A DNA stretch of 64,000 bases from Gramella sp. Hel_I_59 (GCF_006714895.1 NZ_VFME01000001.1:1426001-1490000); one strand, 5' to 3'; shown: positions 51,991 to 61,668, numbered from the stretch's first letter. Notes: generated by a model from the sequence alone, not told the origin. Numbers and translations: made by a program.

Positions 51991-53118
51991 ATGAAAAAGA
52001 AGGAGAAAGAAGTAAGGGGCTTTGTTTTTAATAAATTCGAAGAACCTGAAAAGTCTGTATTCGACAGGCTTTTCGACATCTTCAAAGAGATTATTACGCA
52101 CACTTCAGGAGATCTCGATGAGGCTCTAGACTGGCTTAGACAACTGGATGAAGAGTATCAACTTACTACAGATGATTATACGATCGATGATTTCGTTGAA
52201 GAGCTGAAGCAAAAAGGTTACATAAAGGAAGAAATTGAACCTGATGGTACCGGCGGAATGAGCATTACTGCGAAAACTGAGCGTGCTATACGACAGCAGG
52301 CACTGGAGCAGATCTTCGGAAGATTGAAAAAAGGTGGCGCAGGAAATCACAGAACTAACAAAACAGGTCGAGGGGATGAACATACAGGCGATTTCCGTCA
52401 ATATCAATTTGGTGATTCTTTAAGTAGGATTTCTGTGACCGAAAGTCTTCGAAATGCCCAGATAAACAATGGAATTGGTGAATTCAGTATGTCTGAAGAA
52501 GACCTGGTAGTTGAGGAAACTCATTTCAAATCACAAATGAGTACCGTACTTATGATCGATATAAGTCACAGTATGATCCTATATGGCGAGGATCGAATCA
52601 CTCCGGCAAAGAAGGTAGCGATGGCACTTTCAGAATTAATAACTACGCGGTACCCAAAGGATACCCTGGATATCCTGGTCTTCGGAAATGATGCCTGGCC
52701 TATTTCCATTGCTGAATTACCATACCTAAAAGTTGGTCCCTACCACACCAATACCGTGGCAGGACTTGAATTAGCTATGGATCTCTTACGCCGAAAGAGG
52801 AATACCAACAAACAGATCTTTATGATCACCGATGGGAAACCTAGTTGCATCAGGGAAAAGGATGGAACATACTACAAAAATAGTGTAGGACTGGATCCTT
52901 ATGTAATCGATAAATGCTACAATAAAGCAAGGCAAGCCAGAAAGCTAAGAATTCCTATAACCACATTTATGATTGCCCAGGATCCATATCTTACCAGGTT
53001 TGTAGAGGAGTTTACGGCCGCTAATCAAGGGAAGGCATTTTATACAGGATTGAAAGGATTGGGTGAGATGATCTTTGAAGATTACGAATCGAACAGAAAA
53101 AAAAGAATTAGAGGATAA
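51991..53118 (+). CDS. VWA-domain protein, partner of the AAA+ ATPase
   Basis: 375 residues, cytoplasmic. N-terminal helical region (about 1-115), a Gly/charged linker, then a von Willebrand A domain from about 180 with an intact MIDAS: D190-I-S-H-S in 'LMIDISHSMILYGEDR', Thr in the 'HTNT' region and 'FMITDGKPS' (T280-D281). Proteins of this kind act with MoxR/ChlI-type ATPases as metal-dependent chaperone complexes, related in fold to the magnesium chelatase D/I pair. Four bases before the AAA+ gene. Confidence 0.82.
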   Translation: MKKKEKEVRGFVFNKFEEPEKSVFDRLFDIFKEIITHTSGDLDEALDWLRQLDEEYQLTTDDYTIDDFVEELKQKGYIKEEIEPDGTGGMSITAKTERAIRQQALEQIFGRLKKGGAGNHRTNKTGRGDEHTGDFRQYQFGDSLSRISVTESLRNAQINNGIGEFSMSEEDLVVEETHFKSQMSTVLMIDISHSMILYGEDRITPAKKVAMALSELITTRYPKDTLDILVFGNDAWPISIAELPYLKVGPYHTNTVAGLELAMDLLRRKRNTNKQIFMITDGKPSCIREKDGTYYKNSVGLDPYVIDKCYNKARQARKLRIPITTFMIAQDPYLTRFVEEFTAANQGKAFYTGLKGLGEMIFEDYESNRKKRIRG

Positions 53119-53122
53119 AGCT

Positions 53123-54586
53123 ATGAATACGAAAGATATCAAGACACTTGGAGCATTAAAATCTTCAGGTTACCAGACTAAAAGTATTAAAGACGAACTT
53201 AGAGATAACTTAAAAGTCAGAATAAAAGAAGGCAAAAAAGCATTTGAAGGCATTCACGGGTATGATTACACGGTGATTCCGGAGCTTGAACGGGCTATTC
53301 TATCAAAACATAATATTAATTTACTAGGATTACGCGGACAGGCAAAAACCAGGCTAGCCAGGCTCATGGTGAATTTATTGGACGAATGGATTCCGGTAGT
53401 TGCAGGTTCAGAGATCAATGATGATCCTTTAAAACCAATTAGCCGTTATGCTCAGGAGAAAATTGCGGAAGAAGGTGATGGAACTCCAATAGAATGGATG
53501 CATCGCGAAGATCGGTTCTTCGAGAAGCTAGCAACTCCAGATGTTACTGTAGCAGATCTTATAGGTGATGTAGATCCAATCAAAGCTGCGAATTTGAGAC
53601 TGAGTTATGCTGACGACCGCGTAATTCACTACGGAATGATTCCACGTGCGAACAGAAGTATTTTTGTAATCAATGAGCTACCAGATCTACAGGCCAGAAT
53701 TCAGGTTGCTTTATTTAATATTCTTCAGGAAGGGGATATCCAGATCAGAGGTTTCAAATTGCGTTTGCCGTTAGATATGCAATTTGTATTTACAGCCAAC
53801 CCTGAAGATTATACAAACAGAGGAAGTATTGTAACTCCGCTGAAGGATAGGATAGGATCTCAAATTCTAACCCATTACCCACAGAATATTGATATCGCCA
53901 AAACCATTACGGCACAGGAAGCCAAAAAAGATGGTAGACAGGAAGATACTATCAAAGTTCCCGAGCTTGCGAAAAATCTTTTAGAACAAATTAGTTTCGA
54001 AGCCAGGGACAGTGAATATATAGATCATAAAAGTGGTGTAAGTGCGAGGATGAGTATTACCGCTTTCGAAAATTTATTAAGTACTGCAGAGAGACGTATC
54101 CTTAAAACCGGAAGTGAAGAAACTACTTTACGATTTGGTGATTTTCTTGGGGTTATTCCTGCAATCACTGGAAAAGTGGAACTCGTTTATGAAGGAGAGC
54201 AGGAAGGCGCAGCTTTTGTAGCCATGGAACTTATTGGTGCAGCGGTAAAAACCTTGTTCCCGGAGTATTTTCCGAAGATCGAAAAACTTCAGAAGCCAGA
54301 CGCAACTACACCTTATGATGATCTGGTAGAATGGTTTTTTGAAAGTTCAGGTTTTGAATTGCCAGATGATCTAAGTGATTCAGAATATAAAGAACAGCTA
54401 GATTCTATTGAACCTCTAAATGAACTCATTCAGAAATATCAACCGAATATTGAGACATCAGATAAGTACTTTATGAAAGAGTTCTTATTATGGGCTTTGG
54501 TCGAACATAAAAAGTTAAGTAAACAGCGTTTTTCTAAAGGTCTCAAGTTTAAGGATCTTTATGGAAGTTATATTAGTGGATTATAA
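53123..54586 (+). CDS. AAA+ ATPase, magnesium chelatase I/MoxR-like
   Basis: 487 residues from ATG 53123 (the frame is open to 53075, which would overlap the VWA gene). Variant Walker A 'LLGLRGQAKTRLARLM' (G-x-x-G-x-A-K-T), Walker B-like 'SIFVINELPDLQARIQVALFNILQEGDIQIRG', sensor 1 'QFVFTANPEDY' and an arginine-finger-type 'TPLKDRIGSQI'. The 'GDVDPIKA' insert and C-terminal helices are typical of the Bacteroidota ChlI-like family. No chlorophyll or cobalamin genes are nearby, so chelation is unlikely; a stress or maturation role with its VWA partner is more probable. Confidence 0.82.
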   Translation: MNTKDIKTLGALKSSGYQTKSIKDELRDNLKVRIKEGKKAFEGIHGYDYTVIPELERAILSKHNINLLGLRGQAKTRLARLMVNLLDEWIPVVAGSEINDDPLKPISRYAQEKIAEEGDGTPIEWMHREDRFFEKLATPDVTVADLIGDVDPIKAANLRLSYADDRVIHYGMIPRANRSIFVINELPDLQARIQVALFNILQEGDIQIRGFKLRLPLDMQFVFTANPEDYTNRGSIVTPLKDRIGSQILTHYPQNIDIAKTITAQEAKKDGRQEDTIKVPELAKNLLEQISFEARDSEYIDHKSGVSARMSITAFENLLSTAERRILKTGSEETTLRFGDFLGVIPAITGKVELVYEGEQEGAAFVAMELIGAAVKTLFPEYFPKIEKLQKPDATTPYDDLVEWFFESSGFELPDDLSDSEYKEQLDSIEPLNELIQKYQPNIETSDKYFMKEFLLWALVEHKKLSKQRFSKGLKFKDLYGSYISGL

Positions 54587-54612
54587 TCTGTATTTTTAAA
54601 TAATTAATAATC

Positions 54613-54645
54613 AGCCTGATAATTTGAATTATCAGGCTTTTTTTT
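54613..54645 (+). terminator. terminator after the VWA/AAA+ operon
   Basis: Perfect stem AGCCTGATAA (54613-54622) / TTATCAGGCT (54629-54638) with a six-base loop and a following run of T to 54645. Confidence 0.9.
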
Positions 54646-54771
54646 GTCCTGTTTTGAGAATTCCATAAATCTTCAATTCATTAAGGTTTAAAATTTTGTC
54701 ATGTAGAATTATTAAATACCTTTAAAATAAATAAGACCAGAATCGTGAATTTTTCAACTTCAATTATTAAC

Positions 54772-54858
54772 ATGATCCAGGAAGAAATCTACTCTTCTGC
54801 AGTGACTATGTTTATCACGATTACAGGTATTACCCCTTGTGGGGTCCTAGCTATATAA
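54772..54858 (+). CDS. thrL: thr operon leader peptide (28 aa, or 16 aa from the internal ATG)
   Basis: Short frame ATG 54772 to TAA 54856-54858, with a second in-frame ATG at 54808. The end reads MFITITGITPCGVLAI: four Ile and three Thr in 16 residues, with Ile and Thr codons alternating (ATC ACG ATT ACA GGT ATT ACC). This is the composition expected of an attenuation leader for threonine synthesis, and it lies 48 bases before thrA. It overlaps the inverted repeats annotated separately. No homologue search was possible, so the call rests on composition and position. Confidence 0.62.
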   Translation: MIQEEIYSSAVTMFITITGITPCGVLAI

Positions 54859-54885
54859 TACTCGTTCATACCTAATTTTATTTTA
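54825..54885 (+). promoter_or_regulatory. candidate attenuator structures before thrA
   Basis: Overlapping inverted repeats cannot all form at once: ACCCC/GGGGT (hairpin 54832-54845, loop TTGT), GTATTA (54827-54832) with TAATAC (54856-54861), and AGGTAT (54825-54830) with ATACCT (54868-54873), the last followed by AATTTTATTTT. The third is terminator-like. Ribosome position on the Ile/Thr codons (54811-54834) would decide which forms. The stems are short and the pairing was read by eye. Confidence 0.4.
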
Positions 54886-54906
54886 ATCATTTAAATAATT
54901 TCAGCC

Positions 54907-57354
54907 ATGCAAATCCTGAAATTTGGGGGATCATCTGTATCCTCACCAGAGAGAATCAAGTCATTATCCAGTTTAGTTCAACAGTATAGTAATAATGAAA
55001 AAGTCGTTGTTGTTTTTTCAGCATTTGGAGGTGTAACCAATGATCTTCTAAGTGTAGCTACACTAGCCCGGAACCGCGATGACTCTTATAAAGAACTACT
55101 GACTTCTATAGAAAAAAGACATCTGGATGCGGTTCGGGAATTATTACCTGTCGACCAGCAGAGTGCTGTTTTGAGTAAAGTAAAATCATTCATAAATCAC
55201 CTTGAAACGCTCTGTGAAGGTGTTTATCTTTTAAGTGAACTCTCCGATAAAACGACTCATGTGATCTCCGGTTTCGGAGAAATGCTTAGTACCGAGATCA
55301 TTTCAGCTTATCTTAAGTTGAGCGAAAATAATACATTATTGGTAGATGCTAGAGAGCTTATAGTGTGCCGTAACTTTAAGGAAAAAGTGCAGGTAAGCTA
55401 CGAGCCGTCGAACACTAAGATTCGTCAATATTTTAATAATCATGATGCTCAGATCTATGTAGTGCCTGGTTTTATTTCGAAAAATTCTGAAGGCGTTCCC
55501 AGCACTTTAGGAAGAGGTGGATCAGATTTTACTGCGGCGATCCTTGGTGCAGCTCTCAATCTTAAAAAGGTTTATATCTATACTGATGTGAACGGAATGT
55601 ACACCGCAAATCCAAATTTGGTGTCACAAGCTTATCCACTTGAACATATCTCCTATGAAGAGGCGATGGAGCTTTCTCATTTTGGTGCCAAAGTGCTATA
55701 TCCTCCAACTTTACAACCTCTTATCAATCAGAATATTGAAATTCATATAAAATCTACGTTTGATCCTGATAGTCATGGAACTGTAATTTCCCGGTCGAGT
55801 AAAAAGAACTTTAGATGGGTAACCGGTATCACCCATATCGATGCGATCAGTCTGCTGAACGTGGAGGGTAGCGGCATGGTTGGTATCCCGGGATTTTCTA
55901 AAAGACTTTTTGAAGCGCTCTATTTATCAGGAATCAATGTTGTACTTATTACTCAGGCTTCTTCGGAACATAGTATTTGTATTGCGGTGAGGGATGATGA
56001 GGCTCAGGAGGCAAGAAATGTTTTGAATGATGCATTTGAAGCTGAAGTTTCTTCCGGTAAAATCAAAGCCGTAAAAATTGAAGATGATGTTGCGATCATT
56101 GCACTAGTAGGTGATCGTATGAAAAGTCATCATGGTCTTAGTGGTAAAATGTTCAGTGCTTTAGGACATAATAATATCAACATCAGGGCAATTGCTCAGG
56201 GTGCTTCAGAAAGGAATATTTCAGCTGTCATCGCGAAGAAGGATGTAAACAAAGCTCTAAATCTATTACATGAAGAGTTTTTTGAGGTGCCTTCAAAAGA
56301 GTTGAATCTATTCATTACCGGCGTAGGAAATGTGGGTGGCAAACTTTTACAGCAACTTCAGAAGCAGGAAGCATATCTACTTGAGAAGTTAAGACTGAAA
56401 GTTCGGGTTCTGGGAATCTCAAATTCCCGCAAAATGCACTTTTCTGAAAATGGAATTGACCTGAACACCTGGCAGGAAGATCTAGCTAAAGCTGATGATT
56501 GCTCCCCAGAAGCTTTTTTTGAATCTATCAAAAAATTAAACCTGCGAAACAGCATATTTGTAGATAATACTGCGAGTGAAGTAATTGCCGGGTGGTACAA
56601 ACATTACCTTAGAAATTCCATTTCGGTAGTGACCTGTAATAAGATTGCCTGCGCAGATTCTTTTGAAAACTATCAGGAATTGCAAGATCTTGCCAGGGAA
56701 TATGGAGCTTCCTTTCTCTATGAAACTAATGTTGGTGCAGGATTGCCAATTATAGATACCCTACAAAATCTTATGGCTTCTGGAGATCAAATCTTGAAGA
56801 TCCAGGCGGTACTCTCCGGAAGTTTGAATTTTGTCTTTAATAATTATAAAGCTGAAGAGCCTTTCCATAGTATTGTACGTCAGGCGATGGAAGAAGGGTT
56901 TACCGAGCCAGATCCAAGAATTGATCTTAGCGGAGTGGATGTAGCCCGTAAGATCTTAATTCTGGCTAGAGAATCGGGACTTCAGCTTGAACTGGAGGAT
57001 ATTGAAAAAGATAGTTTCTTATCTGAAGCTAGCCTTAATGCAGCAGATAATGCTGAATTTTTTGAGATCATTGAAAAAGATGAAGCAAGCTTTCAAAAAA
57101 TGTATCGTGAAGCAGAAGCTGAAGGCGCCGAGCTTAAATATGTAGCTCAATTAGAGAACGGAAAGGCTAAAGTCGGATTGCAAAAAGTTCATGCGCAGCA
57201 TCCATTCGCGAATTTGAGTGGGAGTGATAACATTGTACTGTTCTTTACAGAACGTTATCCTGAGCAGCCCTTAATTGTAAAAGGTGCAGGTGCGGGGGCA
57301 GATGTAACTGCCTCCGGAATTTTTGCAGATGTGATAAGAATCGGTAAACGATAA
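54907..57354 (+). CDS. thrA: bifunctional aspartokinase/homoserine dehydrogenase
   Basis: 815 residues, first and third steps of the aspartate-to-threonine route. Aspartokinase domain: 'ILKFGGSSVSSPERI' at the start, 'STLGRGGSDFTAAILGAAL', 'KVYIYTDVNGMYTANP', 'ISYEEAMELSHFGAKVLYPPTLQP'. Two ACT-type regulatory stretches follow at about 310-450 ('VALVGDRMKSHHGLSGKMFSAL'). Homoserine dehydrogenase starts near 460 with 'LFITGVGNVGGKLLQQL' and has 'NKIACADSFENYQEL', 'ETNVGAGLPIIDTLQNLMASGD', 'SGSLNFVFNNY' and 'EPDPRIDLSGVDVARKILILARE'. First gene of thrABC. Confidence 0.95.
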   Translation: MQILKFGGSSVSSPERIKSLSSLVQQYSNNEKVVVVFSAFGGVTNDLLSVATLARNRDDSYKELLTSIEKRHLDAVRELLPVDQQSAVLSKVKSFINHLETLCEGVYLLSELSDKTTHVISGFGEMLSTEIISAYLKLSENNTLLVDARELIVCRNFKEKVQVSYEPSNTKIRQYFNNHDAQIYVVPGFISKNSEGVPSTLGRGGSDFTAAILGAALNLKKVYIYTDVNGMYTANPNLVSQAYPLEHISYEEAMELSHFGAKVLYPPTLQPLINQNIEIHIKSTFDPDSHGTVISRSSKKNFRWVTGITHIDAISLLNVEGSGMVGIPGFSKRLFEALYLSGINVVLITQASSEHSICIAVRDDEAQEARNVLNDAFEAEVSSGKIKAVKIEDDVAIIALVGDRMKSHHGLSGKMFSALGHNNINIRAIAQGASERNISAVIAKKDVNKALNLLHEEFFEVPSKELNLFITGVGNVGGKLLQQLQKQEAYLLEKLRLKVRVLGISNSRKMHFSENGIDLNTWQEDLAKADDCSPEAFFESIKKLNLRNSIFVDNTASEVIAGWYKHYLRNSISVVTCNKIACADSFENYQELQDLAREYGASFLYETNVGAGLPIIDTLQNLMASGDQILKIQAVLSGSLNFVFNNYKAEEPFHSIVRQAMEEGFTEPDPRIDLSGVDVARKILILARESGLQLELEDIEKDSFLSEASLNAADNAEFFEIIEKDEASFQKMYREAEAEGAELKYVAQLENGKAKVGLQKVHAQHPFANLSGSDNIVLFFTERYPEQPLIVKGAGAGADVTASGIFADVIRIGKR

Positions 57355-57356
57355 TT

Positions 57357-58277
57357 ATGGAAGAAATTAAAATTTTTGCTCCTGCTACCGTTGCAAACTT
57401 ATCCTGTGGTTTTGATGTACTTGGATGTTGTCTGCAGAACGTAGGCGACGAGATGCTGGTAAAAAAGAATGATCTAAATGAGCTTCGTATTACTAAAATT
57501 ACTGGTGCAGATCTCCCAATGGAAATTGCTAAGAATGTTGCCGGGGTTGCTGTTCTCGCTCTTCTGGAAAGACTTGGTTCAAAGCAGGGTTTTGATATCG
57601 AAATCGATAAAAAGATTCGATCTGGAAGTGGGATCGGGAGTAGCGCTGCAAGTTCTGCCGGGGCGGTTTATGCAGTTAATAAACTTCTGGATGATCCATT
57701 TACTAACAATGAGTTGATCGAGTTTGCAATGCAGGGTGAATTACTTGCTAGTGGCAATGCTCATGCAGATAATGTTGCTCCGGCTCTACTGGGTGGTTTT
57801 AGTCTTGTTAGAAGTTACAATCCACTCGAAATTCTTGCACTACCGGCACCTTCCGAGATAAGAATGGTCGTTCTTCATCCAATGATCGAAATTAAAACCC
57901 GGGATTCAAGGGCGATCATAAAACAGAATGTAACCCTGGCATCAGCCATTGCACAATGGGGAAATCTGGGAGCTTTTATCAGTGCGCTTTATACCAATGA
58001 TTATGAGCTTATGGGAAGAAGTCTGCACGACGCTATTGTAGAACCTGTTCGTTCCATTTTAATACCATACTTCGAAGAATTAAAAAAACTTGCTTTAGAC
58101 AATGGAGCCCTTGGCTTCGGAATTTCAGGTTCAGGGCCCTCAGTATTCGCTATGTGTCAGGGTGATAGTGCCGCGGAACAGGTAAAAGTAGGTTTCGTCG
58201 ATTTTCTTCAGGATAAGGAAATGGGATTCGAACTGCATATTTCAGAAATTAATAAATCAGGAATCAGAGTATTATGA
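57357..58277 (+). CDS. thrB: homoserine kinase
   Basis: GHMP-family kinase of 306 residues, phosphorylating homoserine. 'KIFAPATVANLSCGFDVLG' is the N-terminal GHMP motif, 'RSGSGIGSSAASSAGAVYAVN' the ATP-binding glycine/serine loop, 'ASGNAHADNVAPALLGGF' and 'ALGFGISGSGPSVFAM' the remaining motifs. Two bases after thrA; overlaps thrC by four bases (ATGA). Confidence 0.95.
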   Translation: MEEIKIFAPATVANLSCGFDVLGCCLQNVGDEMLVKKNDLNELRITKITGADLPMEIAKNVAGVAVLALLERLGSKQGFDIEIDKKIRSGSGIGSSAASSAGAVYAVNKLLDDPFTNNELIEFAMQGELLASGNAHADNVAPALLGGFSLVRSYNPLEILALPAPSEIRMVVLHPMIEIKTRDSRAIIKQNVTLASAIAQWGNLGAFISALYTNDYELMGRSLHDAIVEPVRSILIPYFEELKKLALDNGALGFGISGSGPSVFAMCQGDSAAEQVKVGFVDFLQDKEMGFELHISEINKSGIRVL

Positions 58278-59575
58278 AGTACTATAGTCTTAACAATAAA
58301 AAACATCATAGCAATTTTGAAAATGCGGTGGTACGCGGACTTGCACCCGACAAAGGACTTTATTTTCCAGAGAGGATTCCGCAGTTATCGATCGAATTTA
58401 TTAGCAACCTGAAGAAACTGGATCCTGCAGAAATTGGAATGCAGGTCATCTCTCCATTTGTTGGTAACGAAATACCTGAGACAGAACTTCAAAAAATCGT
58501 GGAGGAAACGCTTTCTTTCGATTTTCCGGTGAAAGCGATTGAACCAGATATTTCAGTACTTGAATTATTTCATGGTCCAACCCTGGCCTTCAAAGATGTG
58601 GGAGCACGATTTATGGCGGGTAGTCTTGGCTATTTCATTCAGAAGGGAAATTTAGGAAAGGTCACCGTATTGGTAGCAACTTCAGGTGATACCGGTGGCG
58701 CTGTGGCTAATGGTTTTCTGGGTGTTGATGGAATCGATGTGGTCATTCTTTATCCAAAAGGAAAAGTGAGTGAAATTCAGGAGAAACAGTTAACCACTCT
58801 GGGACAAAACATCCAGGCGATTGAAGTTGATGGGACATTCGATGATTGCCAGGGAATGGTAAAAAAAGCATTCCTAGATAGTGAAATTACAGAGCGCCGG
58901 CAGCTTACCTCTGCGAACTCGATAAACCTGGCCAGGTGGTTGCCTCAAGTGTTCTACTACTTCCTTGCTTACAGACAGTTAGAAACAAACAATAAAATAG
59001 CCTTTTCAGTACCAAGTGGGAATTTTGGGAATATTTGCGCCGGTCTTCTCGCGAAAAAAATGGGGTTACCTATAGATACATTTGTTGCGGCTAATAATGC
59101 CAATGATACGGTAACCAGGTTTATGGAATCCCAGGATTACCAGGCAAAACAAAGTGTTCAAACCATTTCGAATGCTATGGATGTTGGTGATCCCAGTAAC
59201 TTTGTACGTATCCTGGAATTATTTGGAAATCACTTTAAAGATCTCAAAAAACATTTGATGGCTATGAGCTATACCGACTCTGAGACTAATGCAGCAATTA
59301 GATCGGTTTACGAAAAACACAATTATTTAATGGATCCTCATGGTGCGGTTGGTTATTTGGGGCTTAAAGACTTTCTTAAAATAAATCCAGAATATAGTGG
59401 TGTGTTTTTAGAAACAGCGCATCCGGTAAAATTTCTGAAAACTGTAGAAAATGCTTCAGGAGCAAAAGTAGATATGCCGGAGTCTATCGCAGGAATTATG
59501 GATAAAAAGAAGAAATCCTTTCAGCTAAGCACGTATGCAGAGTTGAAAGAATTTCTTCTGGAAGATTATCGATAA
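58274..59575 (+). CDS. thrC: threonine synthase
   Basis: PLP enzyme of 433 residues converting O-phosphohomoserine to threonine. 'YYSLNNKKHHSNFENAVVRGLAPDKGLYFPE' is the N-terminal Thr_synth region, the Schiff-base lysine is in 'LFHGPTLAFKDVGARFMAGSL', 'VATSGDTGGAVANGFLG' binds the PLP phosphate, and 'SANSINLARWLPQVFYYF' and 'PSGNFGNICAGL' are conserved. Translationally coupled to thrB. Confidence 0.95.
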   Translation: MKYYSLNNKKHHSNFENAVVRGLAPDKGLYFPERIPQLSIEFISNLKKLDPAEIGMQVISPFVGNEIPETELQKIVEETLSFDFPVKAIEPDISVLELFHGPTLAFKDVGARFMAGSLGYFIQKGNLGKVTVLVATSGDTGGAVANGFLGVDGIDVVILYPKGKVSEIQEKQLTTLGQNIQAIEVDGTFDDCQGMVKKAFLDSEITERRQLTSANSINLARWLPQVFYYFLAYRQLETNNKIAFSVPSGNFGNICAGLLAKKMGLPIDTFVAANNANDTVTRFMESQDYQAKQSVQTISNAMDVGDPSNFVRILELFGNHFKDLKKHLMAMSYTDSETNAAIRSVYEKHNYLMDPHGAVGYLGLKDFLKINPEYSGVFLETAHPVKFLKTVENASGAKVDMPESIAGIMDKKKKSFQLSTYAELKEFLLEDYR

Positions 59576-59593
59576 CAGAATGTAGGAAAATTT

Positions 59594-60085
59594 CTATTTT
59601 ACTTTATTTAAGGTTATACTTCCTACACAAAATTCTGCAGGTCCGCAGGGATCGAAATTAAATATAAGAGTATTTTGTTCCAATTTATAATTGAAACTCC
59701 ATTCTATATCCTCTTCATTTAAACTTAATTCCTGCAAAGATTGTAGAGATCCGAGATCATCTTGAGAAATCCATCTGTCTGATAATAAAGTAAGTCTGTT
59801 ATTGCCTACAGAAAAGGTTCCAAGTTCCTTGAACATATACCCTGCAATCTCAGAACTTTCAATAGCTCGAATGAAAGTATAACTTTCGAATTTACCATTA
59901 TCCAGAAACTTATATTGAATCACATACTCGTAGTTCATATTTTCATCCAATTCATCAAACTCATTAGAATCTAACATGGAAGTCTTTTCCCAAATGCCTT
60001 CAATTGCAGTATCTGATATAGTTTCGTCATCACTAGAGCATCCAGTAAGAAATAAAACGGAGAGTAATATTAATAAATTTTTCAT
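59594..60085 (-). CDS. small lipoprotein, lipocalin-like
   Basis: 163 residues with lipobox 'FLTGC' (Cys16) followed by S-S-D-D-E. The rest resembles the Bacteroidota 'lipocalin family' of small lipoproteins: 'IEGIWEKTSM', 'QYKFLDNGKFESYTF', 'LGTFSVGNNRLTLLSD', 'LIFNFDPCGPAEFCVG', with the G-x-W start. No catalytic residue; ligand unknown. Convergent with thrC across 18 bases. Confidence 0.68.
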   Translation of the reverse strand: MKNLLILLSVLFLTGCSSDDETISDTAIEGIWEKTSMLDSNEFDELDENMNYEYVIQYKFLDNGKFESYTFIRAIESSEIAGYMFKELGTFSVGNNRLTLLSDRWISQDDLGSLQSLQELSLNEEDIEWSFNYKLEQNTLIFNFDPCGPAEFCVGSITLNKVK

Positions 60086-60140
60086 GTGATATACTTGTTT
60101 CCGATTAGATGCTTCAACATGGATATAGTTGCGTTAGAAC

Positions 60141-61631
60141 TTAATATTTGGCGGATTGATCCTTTGCAGGTAGCGTGTTATTGATAAAATCGCGAAGATC
60201 ATCATTAGCTTTTTGGAGGTCTTCGCTTCTTAAGTACATCATATGTCCGCTTCGGTAACCTTTAAAGCTAAGACGATCCTTCATTCTACCACTTTGATCA
60301 AGTTGCCACATGCTGTATTTCGCATTGAAATAGGTGGTCGCCCCATCAAAGTAACCAGATTGAATTAGAACATCCAGATTAGGGTTTTGAGCCATCGCCT
60401 GTCTTAGCATTTCTCCGGAATTATTTCCACTCCGATCCCACGGGTGAACAGGGCCGAACATAAAGTATTTTAGATCAGTATTGAACTGAAGATCATTTCG
60501 TAAGTAATGATTGATCGCTGGTGTAAATGAATGTAACCACGAAGTCAATTCTGAATTGTAATCTGGAGAATCTCCTGCATTCTTAGCGTCAAGACCTTTG
60601 TATCGCGAATCCAGTCGGCCAACGGTGTAACCTTCTTTATCTCTTAAAAGTTCTTTCCAGAAATACTGAAACGGAACTTCCATATTACTCTGAAGAATAA
60701 CATCTTTTTTAATACCGGAATAATGAGCCATTTTTTCTGCGACTTCATTCTTTTTTTCAGCATCTGCAAAACCACCTTTCATAAGAACCGGCAAAAGCTC
60801 GTTGATCGCATAAGATTCTACTTCTGGTAATAGCTCTTCCAGATCTTTTTGTTGTAATTCTGAAGGTAGCATTTTATGATACCACGCAGCCGCGGCAAAG
60901 TAAGGAAGTCTGTTCGCTACCTCAACCGGGCCTTCCCGGTCTATTCCAATTTCAGTTGGAGAAACGAGAATTACTCCGTTTAAATACATCCACTGACTAT
61001 TTTGCAATTCGAGAGCCAGTCCAGATACGCGAGTGGTACCATAACTTTCACCAATAAGATATTTTGGAGATAACCATCTATTCTTCCTGGTTACGAAAGT
61101 ACTGAGCCACTCAGCGAGGTACGTGATATCTGCCTGCACTCCAAAAAACCTTTCTTTGTCAACATTCCCTTCAGCATCTGGAATAGGTCTTGAGAAGCCT
61201 GTATTTACGGGATTCACATAAACGATATCTGCAACGTCGAGAATGGAGTGTGGGTTTTCTTTAATTCCGTAAGGTTGTACTGGAAAACCTTCATCATCGA
61301 TCTTCAAAACCCTTGGACCAGTATAGGCAATATGCATCCAAACAGAAGCTGAACCGGGTCCACCATTAAAGGAAATAACCAATGGACGGTCTTCAGTATT
61401 GTTCACATTTTTACGCTTATAATAGGTGTAAAAAAGGCTGGCAATTGGAGATCCGCTTTCATCCCAAAGCGGCATCATACCAGTTTCTGCAGTGTAGTCG
61501 ATCGATTTCCCATTTATTTTTACTGAATGATTGGTAGTCACCATGGTGTCCTGTGGAATCTCGACTTTTTGTGCAATGGCGATGGAAGAAAAGAATGATA
61601 ATGCGAGAAAGAGTAATTGTATTTTTTTCAT
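60141..61631 (-). CDS. S10-family serine carboxypeptidase-like peptidase, secreted
   Basis: 496 residues from the preferred ATG at 61631, which begins a clean signal peptide (MKKIQLLFLALSFFSSIAIA); the frame is open to 61691 but that start lacks a signal. 'VISFNGGPGSASVWMHIAYTGPRVL' and 'VYVNPVNTGFSRP' are S10 oxyanion-hole and core motifs, the nucleophile is in 'LIGESYGTTRVSGLA' (G-E-S-Y-G), with Asp in 'LIQSGYFDGATTY' and His in 'YRSGHMMYLR'. Likely a periplasmic carboxypeptidase. 37 bases after the antiporter stop, so possibly cotranscribed. Confidence 0.83.
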   Translation of the reverse strand: MKKIQLLFLALSFFSSIAIAQKVEIPQDTMVTTNHSVKINGKSIDYTAETGMMPLWDESGSPIASLFYTYYKRKNVNNTEDRPLVISFNGGPGSASVWMHIAYTGPRVLKIDDEGFPVQPYGIKENPHSILDVADIVYVNPVNTGFSRPIPDAEGNVDKERFFGVQADITYLAEWLSTFVTRKNRWLSPKYLIGESYGTTRVSGLALELQNSQWMYLNGVILVSPTEIGIDREGPVEVANRLPYFAAAAWYHKMLPSELQQKDLEELLPEVESYAINELLPVLMKGGFADAEKKNEVAEKMAHYSGIKKDVILQSNMEVPFQYFWKELLRDKEGYTVGRLDSRYKGLDAKNAGDSPDYNSELTSWLHSFTPAINHYLRNDLQFNTDLKYFMFGPVHPWDRSGNNSGEMLRQAMAQNPNLDVLIQSGYFDGATTYFNAKYSMWQLDQSGRMKDRLSFKGYRSGHMMYLRSEDLQKANDDLRDFINNTLPAKDQSAKY

Positions 61632-61668
61632 ATTTGATTTAAGTATTTCTGCTGAAGAGCATATTAAT

